Below the pieces are notes generated by a model, which searched no databases, was not told where the DNA came from, and saw only the letters and a program-made list of their open reading frames with translations. Below are positions 42,716-51,129 of a DNA stretch of 64,000 nt, one piece after another. The stretch is from JBPCOI01 sp051000395 (GTDB lineage: Bacteria > Actinomycetota > Actinomycetes > Mycobacteriales > Jatrophihabitantaceae). The position numbers were made by a program, and so were the translations under genes. Every line of letters begins with the position of its first letter. The stretch's first letter is position 1. The stretch lies in contig JBPCOI010000027.1 of the NCBI GenBank assembly GCA_051000395.1, positions 1 through 64,000 of the forward strand, read 5' to 3'.

Positions 42716-42877
42716 TGTTCTGGGTTCCGTAGAGCTGACACGGTGAGCGAGCAGCGGGTGCGGGGCGAAGAAAACTCCTGCGACACAAGTCGATTGCGTT
42801 GTCGTCGGCGGCCGAAGGTCCTAGCGTGTCCGGGAAGCGACCAACGTGGTCGAGCAAACCCTGTCCCGGGAGGACAC

Positions 42878-43342
42878 GTGCCAAACAAGGCCCAGTTCAT
42901 CGAGACGCTCGCACAGCGGCTGGATGAGGACAAGAAGCGAGCCACCTTTGTGCTCGACGCCGTCATCGACACCATCTACGCCGCCGTCGCCAAGGGCGAG
43001 AAGGTCGCACTCACCGGCTTCGGCAGCTTCGAGAAGCGCGACCGTGCTGCCCGCACCGCCCGCAACCCCGCCACCGGGGCGAGTGTGAAGGTCAAGAAGA
43101 CCTCCGTCCCGGCCTTCCGTCCCGGCGCAGAGTTCCGGGCCATCACCAGCGGCGCGCGCAAGGTAGCCAAGGCGCCGGCGAAGAAGGCGGCCGCAGTCGC
43201 GAAGAAGGCTCCGGCGCGGCGCGCTCCGGCGACGAAGACGGCGGCAGCCAAGGTTCTGGCCAAGAAGACGACGGCGGCCAAGGCTCCGGCCAAGCGCGCG
43301 AGCGCGGCGAAGAAGACGCCTGCCAAGAAGTCGGCCCGCTAG
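42878..43342 (+). CDS. hupB: HU-type nucleoid protein HupB with lysine-rich tail
   Basis: Histone-like DNA-binding protein that compacts the chromosome. Residues 1-90 are a full HU domain (MPNKAQFIETLAQRLDEDKK, VALTGFGSFEKRDRAARTARNPATG, then the VPAFRPGAEFRAI arm region). Residues 95-154 are an Ala/Lys/Pro tail with PAKK-like repeats (KVAKAPAKKAAAVAKKAPARR), the form restricted to actinobacteria and known to be acetylated or methylated in mycobacteria. GTG at 42878 behind a GGGAGGA site. TAG stop. Confidence 0.96.
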   Translation: MPNKAQFIETLAQRLDEDKKRATFVLDAVIDTIYAAVAKGEKVALTGFGSFEKRDRAARTARNPATGASVKVKKTSVPAFRPGAEFRAITSGARKVAKAPAKKAAAVAKKAPARRAPATKTAAAKVLAKKTTAAKAPAKRASAAKKTPAKKSAR

Positions 43343-43407
43343 CACGAACCGCACCGTCCCGCTCTCGGGTGACGGATCGCGAGATCTGCGACAGCGCGTA
43401 GCGCGCA

Positions 43408-44364
43408 TCATTGATCGTGCAGGTCCGTCACCCGGCGGGACGGTTTCGGCGCCTCGCGCGCGGCACCCTCGTAGTAGTCCGCGGCGATGACATCGCCGTC
43501 GACGAAGGAAAGCACCCACGCGGCGCTCTTGCGGGTCTCGGATGACCGCACGCCGTGCGCGAGGCGCTCCACCAGTGCCGGGATCGCGACCCCCTGGCTG
43601 CACACGACGCTCACCCGGCCGGGTTTCGCCAGCGTCAGCAGGGCGGTCTGCGTCGTAGCCGGTGCCGCGAGGTAGGACTCGTCGTCGAAGGCCGGCTCCA
43701 CCAGCACCGGCAGCTGCAGCGCGTCGGCCAGTGGCTCGACGGTCTGGACGCACCGCGTCCGGTCCGCGGCGACGATCCGGTCAGGCGCGAACAGGGCGAG
43801 CAGGCCCGCGAGGCGGCGGGCTTGCTGCTCACCGACCGCGTCGAGCGGACGCAGCGCGTCGGCACCGGGCCACGAACTGCGCTTGCCGGCCTTGGCATGG
43901 CGGACGAGCACGACCACCGAGTCGGGCAGGGGTGAGGCAGCGAAGTCGGCGAGGACGGTGAGGTCGCCGCGATAGCTCAGCCGCTCGCGCGCGTGCCGAG
44001 GTGGCAGCCACGCGATCGCATCGACCTCGGCACCGGGCGAGAATTCCCCGCCCAGGTAGCGCATCAGCCAGTAGGCGACCGACTTGCGTGCCCCGTCGAC
44101 GTCGTAGCTCACCCGCCCGATCCGCCACGACACCGCGACGGACGCGCCGAGTTCCTCGCCGACCTCGCGCACCGCGGCCGCCAGCTCCGACTCGCCGGTT
44201 GCGAGCTTGCCCTTCGGCAGCGTCCAGTCGTCGTAGCGAGGGCGGTGGACCAGCGCTACCTCGACCTCGCCGCTCCGGATCCGCCAGACCAGTCCTCCGG
44301 CCGCGGCCACACCCGCGGGTTCCGCTTGCCGGTGAGCGCGCTGCTCGCTCGCGTAAGCACGCAC
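43408..44364 (-). CDS. mutT1: Two-domain Nudix hydrolase/histidine phosphatase, MutT1 type
   Basis: Protein of 318 residues joining an N-terminal Nudix domain (GKLATGESELAAAVREVGEELG fits the box G-x5-E-x7-REUxEE) to a C-terminal histidine-phosphatase domain (VVLVRHAKAG, catalytic RH). Mycobacterial MutT1 hydrolyses 8-oxo-(d)GTP and diadenosine polyphosphates, and its phosphatase-like domain is needed for full function; the same role is inferred. GTG at 44364, 7 nt after the ppk stop, so co-transcribed with polyphosphate kinase as in mycobacteria. Confidence 0.92.
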   Translation of the reverse strand: MRAYASEQRAHRQAEPAGVAAAGGLVWRIRSGEVEVALVHRPRYDDWTLPKGKLATGESELAAAVREVGEELGASVAVSWRIGRVSYDVDGARKSVAYWLMRYLGGEFSPGAEVDAIAWLPPRHARERLSYRGDLTVLADFAASPLPDSVVVLVRHAKAGKRSSWPGADALRPLDAVGEQQARRLAGLLALFAPDRIVAADRTRCVQTVEPLADALQLPVLVEPAFDDESYLAAPATTQTALLTLAKPGRVSVVCSQGVAIPALVERLAHGVRSSETRKSAAWVLSFVDGDVIAADYYEGAAREAPKPSRRVTDLHDQ

Positions 44365-44371
44365 GGTTTGG

Positions 44372-46585
44372 CTACTCGTCGCGGCCGGCGAGACGTTTGA
44401 TCAGCAGCTCCTGCAGGTTGACCCGGGACGGCCCGCCCGAGCGGACCCAGGCGCCGTCGGGCTGCAGGTGCCAGGCGGCGGTGTCCGGCGCGAACGCGGC
44501 ATCGAGGAACTCCCGCAGCTGGGTGCGGGCCTGCGCGTCGGACACCTGACAGAGCAGCTCGACGCGGCGGTCCAGATTGCGGTGCATCAGATCGGCCGAG
44601 CCCATCCAGTACTCCGGGTCGCCGTCGTTGTCGAAGTAGTAGACGCGCGAGTGTTCCAGGAAGCGACCAAGGATCGAACGCACCGAGATGTTCTCCGACA
44701 GGCCGGCGACGCCGGCGCGGATGGTGCAGAACGTGCGCACCAGCAGCTCGATGCGCACGCCGGCACGCGAGGCGCGGTAGAGCGCGTCGATCGTCTGCTC
44801 GTCGACGAGGTGGTTGGTCTTGAACTGGATTCGCCCGGCGCGCCCGGCTCGGGCGTGTTCGACCTCCCGCTCGATACGCTCGATCAGCCCGGATCGCAGC
44901 CGCTGCGGCGCAACGAGCAGCGCGCGGTAGTCGGTTTGCAGCGAGTAGCCGGTGAGCACGTTGAACAGGTCGGTCAGGTCGGCGCAGACGTCCTCGTCGG
45001 CGGTGAACAGCCCGAGGTCCTCGTAGAGGCGCGCAGTCTTGGAGTGGTAGTTACCGGTGCCGATGTGCGCGTAGCGCCTGATCTGGCCGGCCTCCTCGCG
45101 CACCACCAGCGCGGTCTTGCAGTGCGTCTTGAGCCCGACGACGCCGTAGACGACGTGGCAGCCCGCGCGTTCCAGCGCACGTGCCCACTTGATGTTGGCC
45201 TGCTCGTCGAAGCGGGCCTGGATCTCGACGAGCGCGACGACCTGCTTGCCGGCCTGGGCTGCGTCGATCAGCGCGTCGACGATCGGGGAATCGCCGGAGG
45301 TGCGGTAGAGCGTCTGCTTGATCGCGAGGACGTGCGGGTCCGCCGCCGCCTGCTCGATGAAGCGTTGCACGCTGGTGGCGAAGGACTCGTACGGGTGGTG
45401 CACGAGGACGTCGCCATCGCGCAGCGTGGCGAAGACGGACTTGGGCGTCTCGCCCTCGGCGAAGCGGGGATGGGTGGCCGGCACGAACGGCCGCTCCTTG
45501 AGCGCCGGACGGTCGATGTCGTACACCTGCCACAGTGCGGTCAGATCGAGCAGCCCGGGCACGTGCAGCACGTCCTCGGGCTCGACGTCGATCTCGCTGA
45601 CCAGCAGGTCCACGACCTGCTCGTCGATCTCGTCGGTGACCTCGAGGCGGACGGCCGGGCCGAAGCGACGGCGCATCAGTTCGCGCTCGAGGGCCTTCAG
45701 CAGGTCCTCGTCGCGGTCTTCCTCGACCTCGAAGTCGGCGTTGCGGGTCACCCGGAACAGATGGTGCTCGACGACCTCCATGCCGGGGAACAGCATCGCC
45801 AGGTGCGCCGCGATGAGATCCTCGAGCGGCAGGTACTCCACCTCGCTGGCGCTGTGCGAGACGACCACGAAGCGCGGCACGTTGTTGGGGACCTTGACGC
45901 GGGCGAAGCGCTGAGCGCTGCCGTCGTGATCGCGCACGAGCACGGCGAGGTTGAGTGAGAGCCCGGAGATGTAGGGGAAAGGGTGCGCCGGGTCGACGGC
46001 CAGCGGTGTCAGCACCGGAAAGACCTTCGCGCCGAAGTACTCGCCGAGACGGGATTTCTCCTCCTCGTCCAGCGCGTCCCAGCGGCGGAGGTGGATACCG
46101 TTCTCGGCCAGGGCAGGTCCGACGACCTCGCGGAAACAACGGGCGTGGCGCTGGGCCAGGTCGCGGATCCGTTCGGCCAGCGTGGCCAGTACCTCGCGCG
46201 GGTTCAGCCCGTCCGGCGAGGTGACCTCCAGGCCGAGGTCCGCGCGGCGCTTGAGCCCGGCCACGCGCACCATGTAGAACTCGTCGAGGTTGCTCGCGAA
46301 GATCGCGAGGAACTTCACCCGTTCGAGCAGTGGCTGCCCGTCGTCCTCGGCGAGTTCGAGCAGCCGTTCGATGAACGCCAGCCACGACAATTCGCGGTTG
46401 CCGAAGCGGTGCGGCGGCAGGTCCGCGCCAGTGTCGGACCGCCCGTCCGGGTCGACGGTGAGGACGGACTCGGACGGGTCGAGGGGTGCGCGGGCGCCGG
46501 CGCCGCGGGCCACCTCGACCCGGGTCACGGCGACGTCGCGCGGCGTGGGCGCAAGGTGCGGATCGCGTCGCGGCTCATCGCCCAA
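44372..46585 (-). CDS. ppk: Polyphosphate kinase 1
   Basis: Makes inorganic polyphosphate from ATP, reversibly. The 737-residue protein has the N domain (RELSWLAFIERLLELAED), the head domain and the C1 domain with the autophosphorylated histidine in RRYAHIGTGNYHSKTARLYED; KTHCKTALVVREE and SADLMHRNLDRRVELLC complete the active site. The TTG at 46585 gives an unconserved ~60-residue N-terminal extension; a GTG further in (VAVTRVEV) is a possible start. TAG stop; followed by mutT1. Confidence 0.95.
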   Translation of the reverse strand: MGDEPRRDPHLAPTPRDVAVTRVEVARGAGARAPLDPSESVLTVDPDGRSDTGADLPPHRFGNRELSWLAFIERLLELAEDDGQPLLERVKFLAIFASNLDEFYMVRVAGLKRRADLGLEVTSPDGLNPREVLATLAERIRDLAQRHARCFREVVGPALAENGIHLRRWDALDEEEKSRLGEYFGAKVFPVLTPLAVDPAHPFPYISGLSLNLAVLVRDHDGSAQRFARVKVPNNVPRFVVVSHSASEVEYLPLEDLIAAHLAMLFPGMEVVEHHLFRVTRNADFEVEEDRDEDLLKALERELMRRRFGPAVRLEVTDEIDEQVVDLLVSEIDVEPEDVLHVPGLLDLTALWQVYDIDRPALKERPFVPATHPRFAEGETPKSVFATLRDGDVLVHHPYESFATSVQRFIEQAAADPHVLAIKQTLYRTSGDSPIVDALIDAAQAGKQVVALVEIQARFDEQANIKWARALERAGCHVVYGVVGLKTHCKTALVVREEAGQIRRYAHIGTGNYHSKTARLYEDLGLFTADEDVCADLTDLFNVLTGYSLQTDYRALLVAPQRLRSGLIERIEREVEHARAGRAGRIQFKTNHLVDEQTIDALYRASRAGVRIELLVRTFCTIRAGVAGLSENISVRSILGRFLEHSRVYYFDNDGDPEYWMGSADLMHRNLDRRVELLCQVSDAQARTQLREFLDAAFAPDTAAWHLQPDGAWVRSGGPSRVNLQELLIKRLAGRDE

Positions 46586-47221
46586 TCATGCCGGGTCGAG
46601 GTGAACGGCAGGTGTCTCGATGCTCGCGGCGAGCGCCGCCGAGGTGGCGGGCCCGAGCCCCGCCGAGGCGGCCGAGCGCAGGTCGGCGGCAGTGTCCACG
46701 TCCCGGCGCAGCCCGGGACCGGCGCACAGCGCGACGGCGTCGACGGCGTGCCGGGCCGCCGAGCCGGCGCCGAAGCGCGGGCGAAGCGGGTGTCCCGGCA
46801 ACGCCGCGAGCAGGGTGGTGCCCGTCGCGTCCGCGTCCGCGACGTAGGACCGTTGGTGGGCCGCCGCCGCGCGCAGGGCGGCCGTCAGCTCCTCGGGCCG
46901 CAGGGCCGGCAGGTCACCGACGAGGGCCGCAACGCCGTCCGCGGGCCAGCGGGCAGCGGCGTAGCCGGCGGCCTCGCGCAGCGCCGGGTTCAAACCCGGC
47001 GCGCTCTGCACGATGCTCACGCCGGCACCGGACAGCGCGCCCGGACGATCGGCCACGAGCACGACACGTGCCACGTCCGAGGCCGCACGGGCAGCGGCCA
47101 GGGTGTCCTCGCGGATGGCCTGCACGAGGCGGTGATGCGCCGCACGGTCCGCGGTGGCCGCGAGCAGGCGGGATTTGGCGCCGGGCAGTGCCTTCACCGG
47201 TATCACCACCGTCCACTGCAC
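46586..47221 (-). CDS. cofC: Phosphoenolpyruvate/2-phospholactate guanylyltransferase (CofC/FbiD)
   Basis: Nucleotidyltransferase of coenzyme F420 synthesis: in actinobacteria FbiD activates phosphoenolpyruvate with GTP for transfer to Fo. Length 211 residues. The opening WTVVIPVKALPGAKSRL is the GTP-binding signature, with VALVGDLPALRPEEL (metal-binding Asp), ADATGTTLLAALPG and PRFGAGSAARH downstream. GTG at 47221 (fMet-QWTVVIP). Its stop abuts the ppk start, so it may head the cofC-ppk-mutT1 transcript, a conserved actinobacterial neighbourhood. Confidence 0.93.
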   Translation of the reverse strand: MQWTVVIPVKALPGAKSRLLAATADRAAHHRLVQAIREDTLAAARAASDVARVVLVADRPGALSGAGVSIVQSAPGLNPALREAAGYAAARWPADGVAALVGDLPALRPEELTAALRAAAAHQRSYVADADATGTTLLAALPGHPLRPRFGAGSAARHAVDAVALCAGPGLRRDVDTAADLRSAASAGLGPATSAALAASIETPAVHLDPA

Positions 47222-47314
47222 ACCGGTGATTCTAGGAACGCGCGCCGGAGCGGGCCGGGCATGCGGCAGACTGCACAGCGGATCGCTGCCCGACGAGGAC
47301 GAGGGGAAGCCGCG

Positions 47315-48079
47315 GTGCCGAGGACGGTGAAGCTGCGCAGGCCAGGCTACGGGGAGGAGCTCGGGCCGGTCTGGGGTTTCGTCATCGCGGTTCTGTACGT
47401 GCCGTTCTCCGTGCTGGTGAAGGTCCGCTACCTGCACCTGGACCGGCTGCCGCAGCAGGGGCCGGCGATCGTGGTCGTCAACCATGTCTCGCACGTCGAC
47501 CCGTTCCTCGTCGCCAAGATGGTGATCGACGGCGCGCGGCGCCCGCGCTTCCTCGCCAAGGACACGATCTTCGACGTGCCCGTGGTGGGCGCGGCGATGC
47601 GGGCGATGGGGCACATCCCCGTCAAGCGCGGCTCGACCGATGCCCGCACGTCGCTGGCGGCTGCGGTCGAGGCGCTGCGGCAGGGCGGCATGATCGTGCT
47701 CCATCCGGAGGGGACCGTGACCCGCGACCCCGGCGGCTGGCCGATGGCCGGCAAGACCGGGGCGGCTCGCCTGGCCATGCTCGCGCCGGAGGTGCCCGTC
47801 ATCCCGGTCGCGCAGTGGGGCGTGCAGCACCAGATCGACCTGTACCGCAAGAAGATCAAGCTCGTCCCGCGGCCGCAGCACGTGCTGTGCGTCGGCTCGC
47901 CGGTGGACCTGTCGGCCTTTCGCGGACGCGCGGCCGACGCCGCGACGCTGCACGAGTTCACCGACGTGATCGTGCGCCGGCTGCGCGAGGACGTCGCCGC
48001 GCTGCGCGGCGTGCCGGCGCCGGACGGCGAGCTGTTCCGGTGGCCGAACCCGGCCGAGCGCCCCGGCGACGCCGCATGA
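47315..48079 (+). CDS. plsC: 1-acyl-sn-glycerol-3-phosphate acyltransferase
   Basis: Acylates lysophosphatidic acid to phosphatidic acid at the membrane. Length 254 residues with one N-terminal hydrophobic helix (WGFVIAVLYVPFSVLVKV), the catalytic HX4D motif NHVSHVD near residue 58, and IPVKRG and LHPEGTVTRD for substrate binding. GTG at 47315 with a GAGGGGAAG site. It lies 13 nt before gpsA, so the cell's acyl-glycerol phosphate precursor enzyme and acyltransferase are in one operon. Confidence 0.93.
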   Translation: MPRTVKLRRPGYGEELGPVWGFVIAVLYVPFSVLVKVRYLHLDRLPQQGPAIVVVNHVSHVDPFLVAKMVIDGARRPRFLAKDTIFDVPVVGAAMRAMGHIPVKRGSTDARTSLAAAVEALRQGGMIVLHPEGTVTRDPGGWPMAGKTGAARLAMLAPEVPVIPVAQWGVQHQIDLYRKKIKLVPRPQHVLCVGSPVDLSAFRGRAADAATLHEFTDVIVRRLREDVAALRGVPAPDGELFRWPNPAERPGDAA

Positions 48080-48092
48080 CGGCGGCTCCGGC

Positions 48093-49091
48093 GTGAGGGC
48101 GGCTGTCTTCGGCGCGGGCAACTGGGGCACCGCGTTCGCGAAGGTGCTGGCCGACGCCGGCAACGAGGTCGTCCTCTGGGCGCGGCGCCCGGAACTGGCC
48201 GAGCGCATCAACGCCACGCACCGCAACGAGGACTACCTGCCCGACATCGCGCTGCCCGACGCGCTCGGCGCCACCCACGATGCCGTCCACGCGCTCGACG
48301 GTGCCGAGTTCGTCGCGTTCGCCATCCCGTCGCAGACCCTGCGCGAGAACCTCACCGAATGGGCGCCGCTGCTGCCCGGCGACGCGACGCTGGTCAGCCT
48401 GATGAAGGGCGTCGAGCTCGGCACGACGAAGCGGATGAGCGAGGTGATCGCCGAGGTAGCCAGCGCCGAGCCCAATCGCATCGCCGTCGTCTCGGGGCCG
48501 AACCTCGCGCTGGAGATCGCGCGGGAGCAGCCCACCGCTACCGTGATCGCCTGCGTCGACGAACAGCGTGGACGAGCGGTACAGCGGGCGTGCAGCGCGC
48601 CGTACTTCCGCCCGTACACGAACACCGACGTCGTCGGCTGCGAGCTCGGTGGCGCCGTCAAGAACGTGATCGCTCTGGCCAGCGGCATCGCCCGGGGCAT
48701 GGGTTTCGGCGACAACACGATCGCCTCCATCATCACCAGGGGCCTGGCGGAGACGGCGCGGATCGGCTCGGAGCTGGGGGCGGATCCGATGACGTTCGCG
48801 GGCCTGGCCGGCCTCGGCGATCTCGTGGCGACGTGCTCCTCGCCGCTGTCGCGCAACCGCGGTTTCGGCGAGCGGCTGGGTCGCGGGGACTCACTGGAAC
48901 AGGCGCAACAGGCCACCCACGGCCAGGTGGCCGAGGGCGTCAAGTCGTGTCGCTCGGTGCTCGAGCTGGCCCAGCACCACGACGTGGACGTCCCGATCAC
49001 GCAGGCCGTCGAGGCCGTGTGCTTCCGTGGCCTCACCCCACCGGACATGCTCGACCGGCTCATGTCGCGCTCGGTCAAGAGCGAGATCTAG
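48093..49091 (+). CDS. gpsA: Glycerol-3-phosphate dehydrogenase [NAD(P)+]
   Basis: Reduces dihydroxyacetone phosphate to sn-glycerol 3-phosphate for phospholipids. Length 332 residues, Rossmann motif AAVFGAGNWGTAFAKVL at the N-terminus, GPNLALEIAREQPTA, the catalytic lysine region ELGGAVKNVIALASGIARG and GLAGLGDLVATCSSPLSRNRGFG. GTG start at 48093; in one unit with plsC upstream and ddl downstream. TAG stop. Confidence 0.97.
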   Translation: MRAAVFGAGNWGTAFAKVLADAGNEVVLWARRPELAERINATHRNEDYLPDIALPDALGATHDAVHALDGAEFVAFAIPSQTLRENLTEWAPLLPGDATLVSLMKGVELGTTKRMSEVIAEVASAEPNRIAVVSGPNLALEIAREQPTATVIACVDEQRGRAVQRACSAPYFRPYTNTDVVGCELGGAVKNVIALASGIARGMGFGDNTIASIITRGLAETARIGSELGADPMTFAGLAGLGDLVATCSSPLSRNRGFGERLGRGDSLEQAQQATHGQVAEGVKSCRSVLELAQHHDVDVPITQAVEAVCFRGLTPPDMLDRLMSRSVKSEI

Positions 49092-49138
49092 TCTGCCCGA
49101 GCGGGCGTTTCCGCAGCCGCTGCACGCCGGCGCCTCGG

Positions 49139-49144
49139 TAGGGT
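49139..49144 (+). promoter_or_regulatory. Candidate -10 box of ddl
   Basis: TAGGGT ends 8 nt before the ddl GTG and no ribosome site is present; suggests ddl has its own leaderless transcript besides read-through from gpsA. Confidence 0.45.
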
Positions 49145-49152
49145 CGCGTTCC

Positions 49153-50229
49153 GTGGGCCGAATCAGGGTTGCCGTCGTCTACGGCGGTCGCAGCAGCGAG
49201 CACGGCATCTCGGTGCTGTCTGCAGGCAGCGTGATCGCGGCGCTCGACCCGGCGAAGTACGACGTGGTGCCGGTGGGGATCACGCCGGCCGGCGCCTGGA
49301 TGCTGACCGGGGCCGATCCCGAGGCGCTGCGCATCAGCGGCCGCGTGCTGCCTCAGGTCCGCACCGGCACCGCGGTCGTGCTGCCGGGCGATCCCAGCGC
49401 CGCCGGACTGGTGAGCGTCGAACCCGGGGCCGGCGTGCGCGTCCTGGAGTCCGTCGACGTCGTCTTCCCGGTCCTGCACGGACGATTCGGCGAGGACGGC
49501 ACCATCCAGGGCCTGCTGGAGATGGCCGGCGTCCCCTACGTCGGCCCCGGCGTGTTCGCCAGCGCCGCCGCGATGGACAAGGAGTTCACCAAGAAGCTGC
49601 TGGGCGCCGAAGGACTCGACGTGGGCCGCTACGCCGTGATCCGCCGGCCCGAGGAGGTCTCGACGGTCGACCTGCAGCACCTCGGCCTGCCGGTGTTCGT
49701 CAAGCCGGCCCGCGCCGGTTCCAGCGTCGGCATCACCAAGGTCCGCGCGTGGGCGGACCTGCCGGACGCCGTGGCGAGCGCGTTCGAGCACGACAGCAAG
49801 GTCCTGGTGGAGGCCGCGGTCACCGGCCGAGAGGTCGAGTGCGGCGTCCTCGAGGACGACTCGGGTCGCCCCGTCGCGAGCGTGCCAGCCGAGATCCGCG
49901 TCGTCCGGGGTCACGACTGGTACGATTTCGAGGCCAAGTACCTCGATGACGCCTGCGAGTTCGACGTGCCCGCGCGGCTGCCCGCCGGCGTCACCGAGCG
50001 GTTGCAGGACGCTGCCTGTCGCGCGTTCGTCGCGCTCGGGTGCGCCGGGCTGTCGCGCGTCGATTTCTTCGTGACGCCGGACGGCGGCGTGGTCGTCAAC
50101 GAGGTGAACACGATGCCGGGCTTCACCGAGATCTCGATGTTCCCGCGGATGTGGGCGGCCTCGGGCGTCGACTACCCCGCGCTCGTCGACCGGCTCGTCG
50201 CGGCCGCCGTGCGTAGGGGCGCCGGGTGA
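49153..50229 (+). CDS. ddl: D-alanine--D-alanine ligase
   Basis: ATP-grasp ligase joining two D-alanines for peptidoglycan. Length 358 residues: VAVVYGGRSSEHGISVLSAG at the N-terminus, PVLHGRFGEDGTIQGLLEM, the ATP-binding VFVKPARAGSSVGITKV, EVECGVLED and the C-terminal metal site VVNEVNTMPGFTEISMFPRMW. GTG at 49153. Confidence 0.97.
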   Translation: MGRIRVAVVYGGRSSEHGISVLSAGSVIAALDPAKYDVVPVGITPAGAWMLTGADPEALRISGRVLPQVRTGTAVVLPGDPSAAGLVSVEPGAGVRVLESVDVVFPVLHGRFGEDGTIQGLLEMAGVPYVGPGVFASAAAMDKEFTKKLLGAEGLDVGRYAVIRRPEEVSTVDLQHLGLPVFVKPARAGSSVGITKVRAWADLPDAVASAFEHDSKVLVEAAVTGREVECGVLEDDSGRPVASVPAEIRVVRGHDWYDFEAKYLDDACEFDVPARLPAGVTERLQDAACRAFVALGCAGLSRVDFFVTPDGGVVVNEVNTMPGFTEISMFPRMWAASGVDYPALVDRLVAAAVRRGAG

Positions 50230-50242
50230 GCGCCACCGGACC

Positions 50243-50458
50243 TCAGGGGCCGATGTAGGGGCCCCTGGACCGCGGCGTGCGGGCGAACGGGACGGTGTTG
50301 TCCTCGGGATCGGCGACGGGGCGGATGACGGCGTGGCTACCGTGGTCCTCGATCAGCACCCAGTCGACCTCCCAGCGGTGACGCAAGGGCGCCGGCAGTG
50401 AGATCCCGCCGTGGCGCGTCAGCTTCGCCAGGATGCTCGGCACTTGACGTCTAGCCAC
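50243..50458 (-). CDS. AbrB/VapB-like DNA-binding protein, no toxin partner
   Basis: Small protein of 71 residues. ILAKLTRHGGISLPAPLRHRWEVDWVLIEDHGSHAVIRPV has the swapped-hairpin AbrB pattern (strand - G-x-(I/T)-S-L-P - helix - strand) of VapB-type antitoxins and transition-state regulators. Normally a PIN-domain or similar toxin follows; here the next 13 bp run into the convergent ddl gene. It may be an orphan regulator. GTG start at 50458. Confidence 0.6.
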   Translation of the reverse strand: MARRQVPSILAKLTRHGGISLPAPLRHRWEVDWVLIEDHGSHAVIRPVADPEDNTVPFARTPRSRGPYIGP

Positions 50459-50596
50459 GCCGTCATCCTAAGGCGGTGCGGCGCGCTGGTGCGCGGCCCC
50501 GGCGGTACTTGCCGCACCCGGCTGGGTACGGCACGCAGGAAGGCGTCGAGGAGGCGGAGCGGTGTCGGGCACCACGAGAGCCGAGCGGTGGCGCAG

Positions 50597-51004
50597 ATGA
50601 CGCCCTGGCGGTGGGCGGGCGACGCGGTCGTGCTCGTGCACTTCGGTTTCCTCGCGTACCTGATCGCGGGCGGATTCCTGGCGTGGCGCTGGCCGTGGAC
50701 GATCTGGCTGCATGCTCTCGCCGCCGGGTGGGCGTTCCTGATCGTCGTGGTGCGCGTGGACTGCCCGCTGACCGCCCTCCAGAACGTGTTCCGTGCCCAC
50801 GCCGGGCAGCGCCGCCTCGGCGCCGGCTTCATCGACACCTACGTCCGAGGGACGTTCTACCCGCAGGGTGAGCGGATGGCCGCGCAGGCGGCCGTCGGCG
50901 TCGTCGTGCTGGGCTCGTGGATCGGGTTCGCAATCCTGCGCAGGCGGGCGCGGCGCGCACCCACTGCGGACGTCGACGCCAGCCCGACACCCGCGCACGG
51001 GTAG
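50597..51004 (+). CDS. DUF2784-family membrane protein
   Basis: Membrane protein of 135 residues matching DUF2784: AVVLVHFGFLAYLIAGGFLAWRWPWTIWLHALAAGWAF, VDCPLTALQNVFR and the GAGFIDTYVRGTFYPQG loop, with three to four helices. Function unknown. ATG at 50597; a GTG three codons upstream is also possible. Upstream of 50597 there is no convincing gene on the plus strand. TAG stop. Confidence 0.8.
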   Translation: MTPWRWAGDAVVLVHFGFLAYLIAGGFLAWRWPWTIWLHALAAGWAFLIVVVRVDCPLTALQNVFRAHAGQRRLGAGFIDTYVRGTFYPQGERMAAQAAVGVVVLGSWIGFAILRRRARRAPTADVDASPTPAHG

Positions 51005-51129
51005 CGGTTTGGTGGGCCGTGGCGCGGGGAAGTCTCGGGTATCGCGTCCGACCGTGGCTCGAAACAGCCTTGCTGCACCTGGACCTGCCCCGCCCTCGCG
51101 GCTGGTGCGAGTGAACGGGAGACACGGCA

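Noticed and set aside
49139..50458. Toxin partner for the AbrB-like protein
   Set aside because: The flanks are ddl and DUF2784; no frame of PIN, MazF or RelE type exists nearby.
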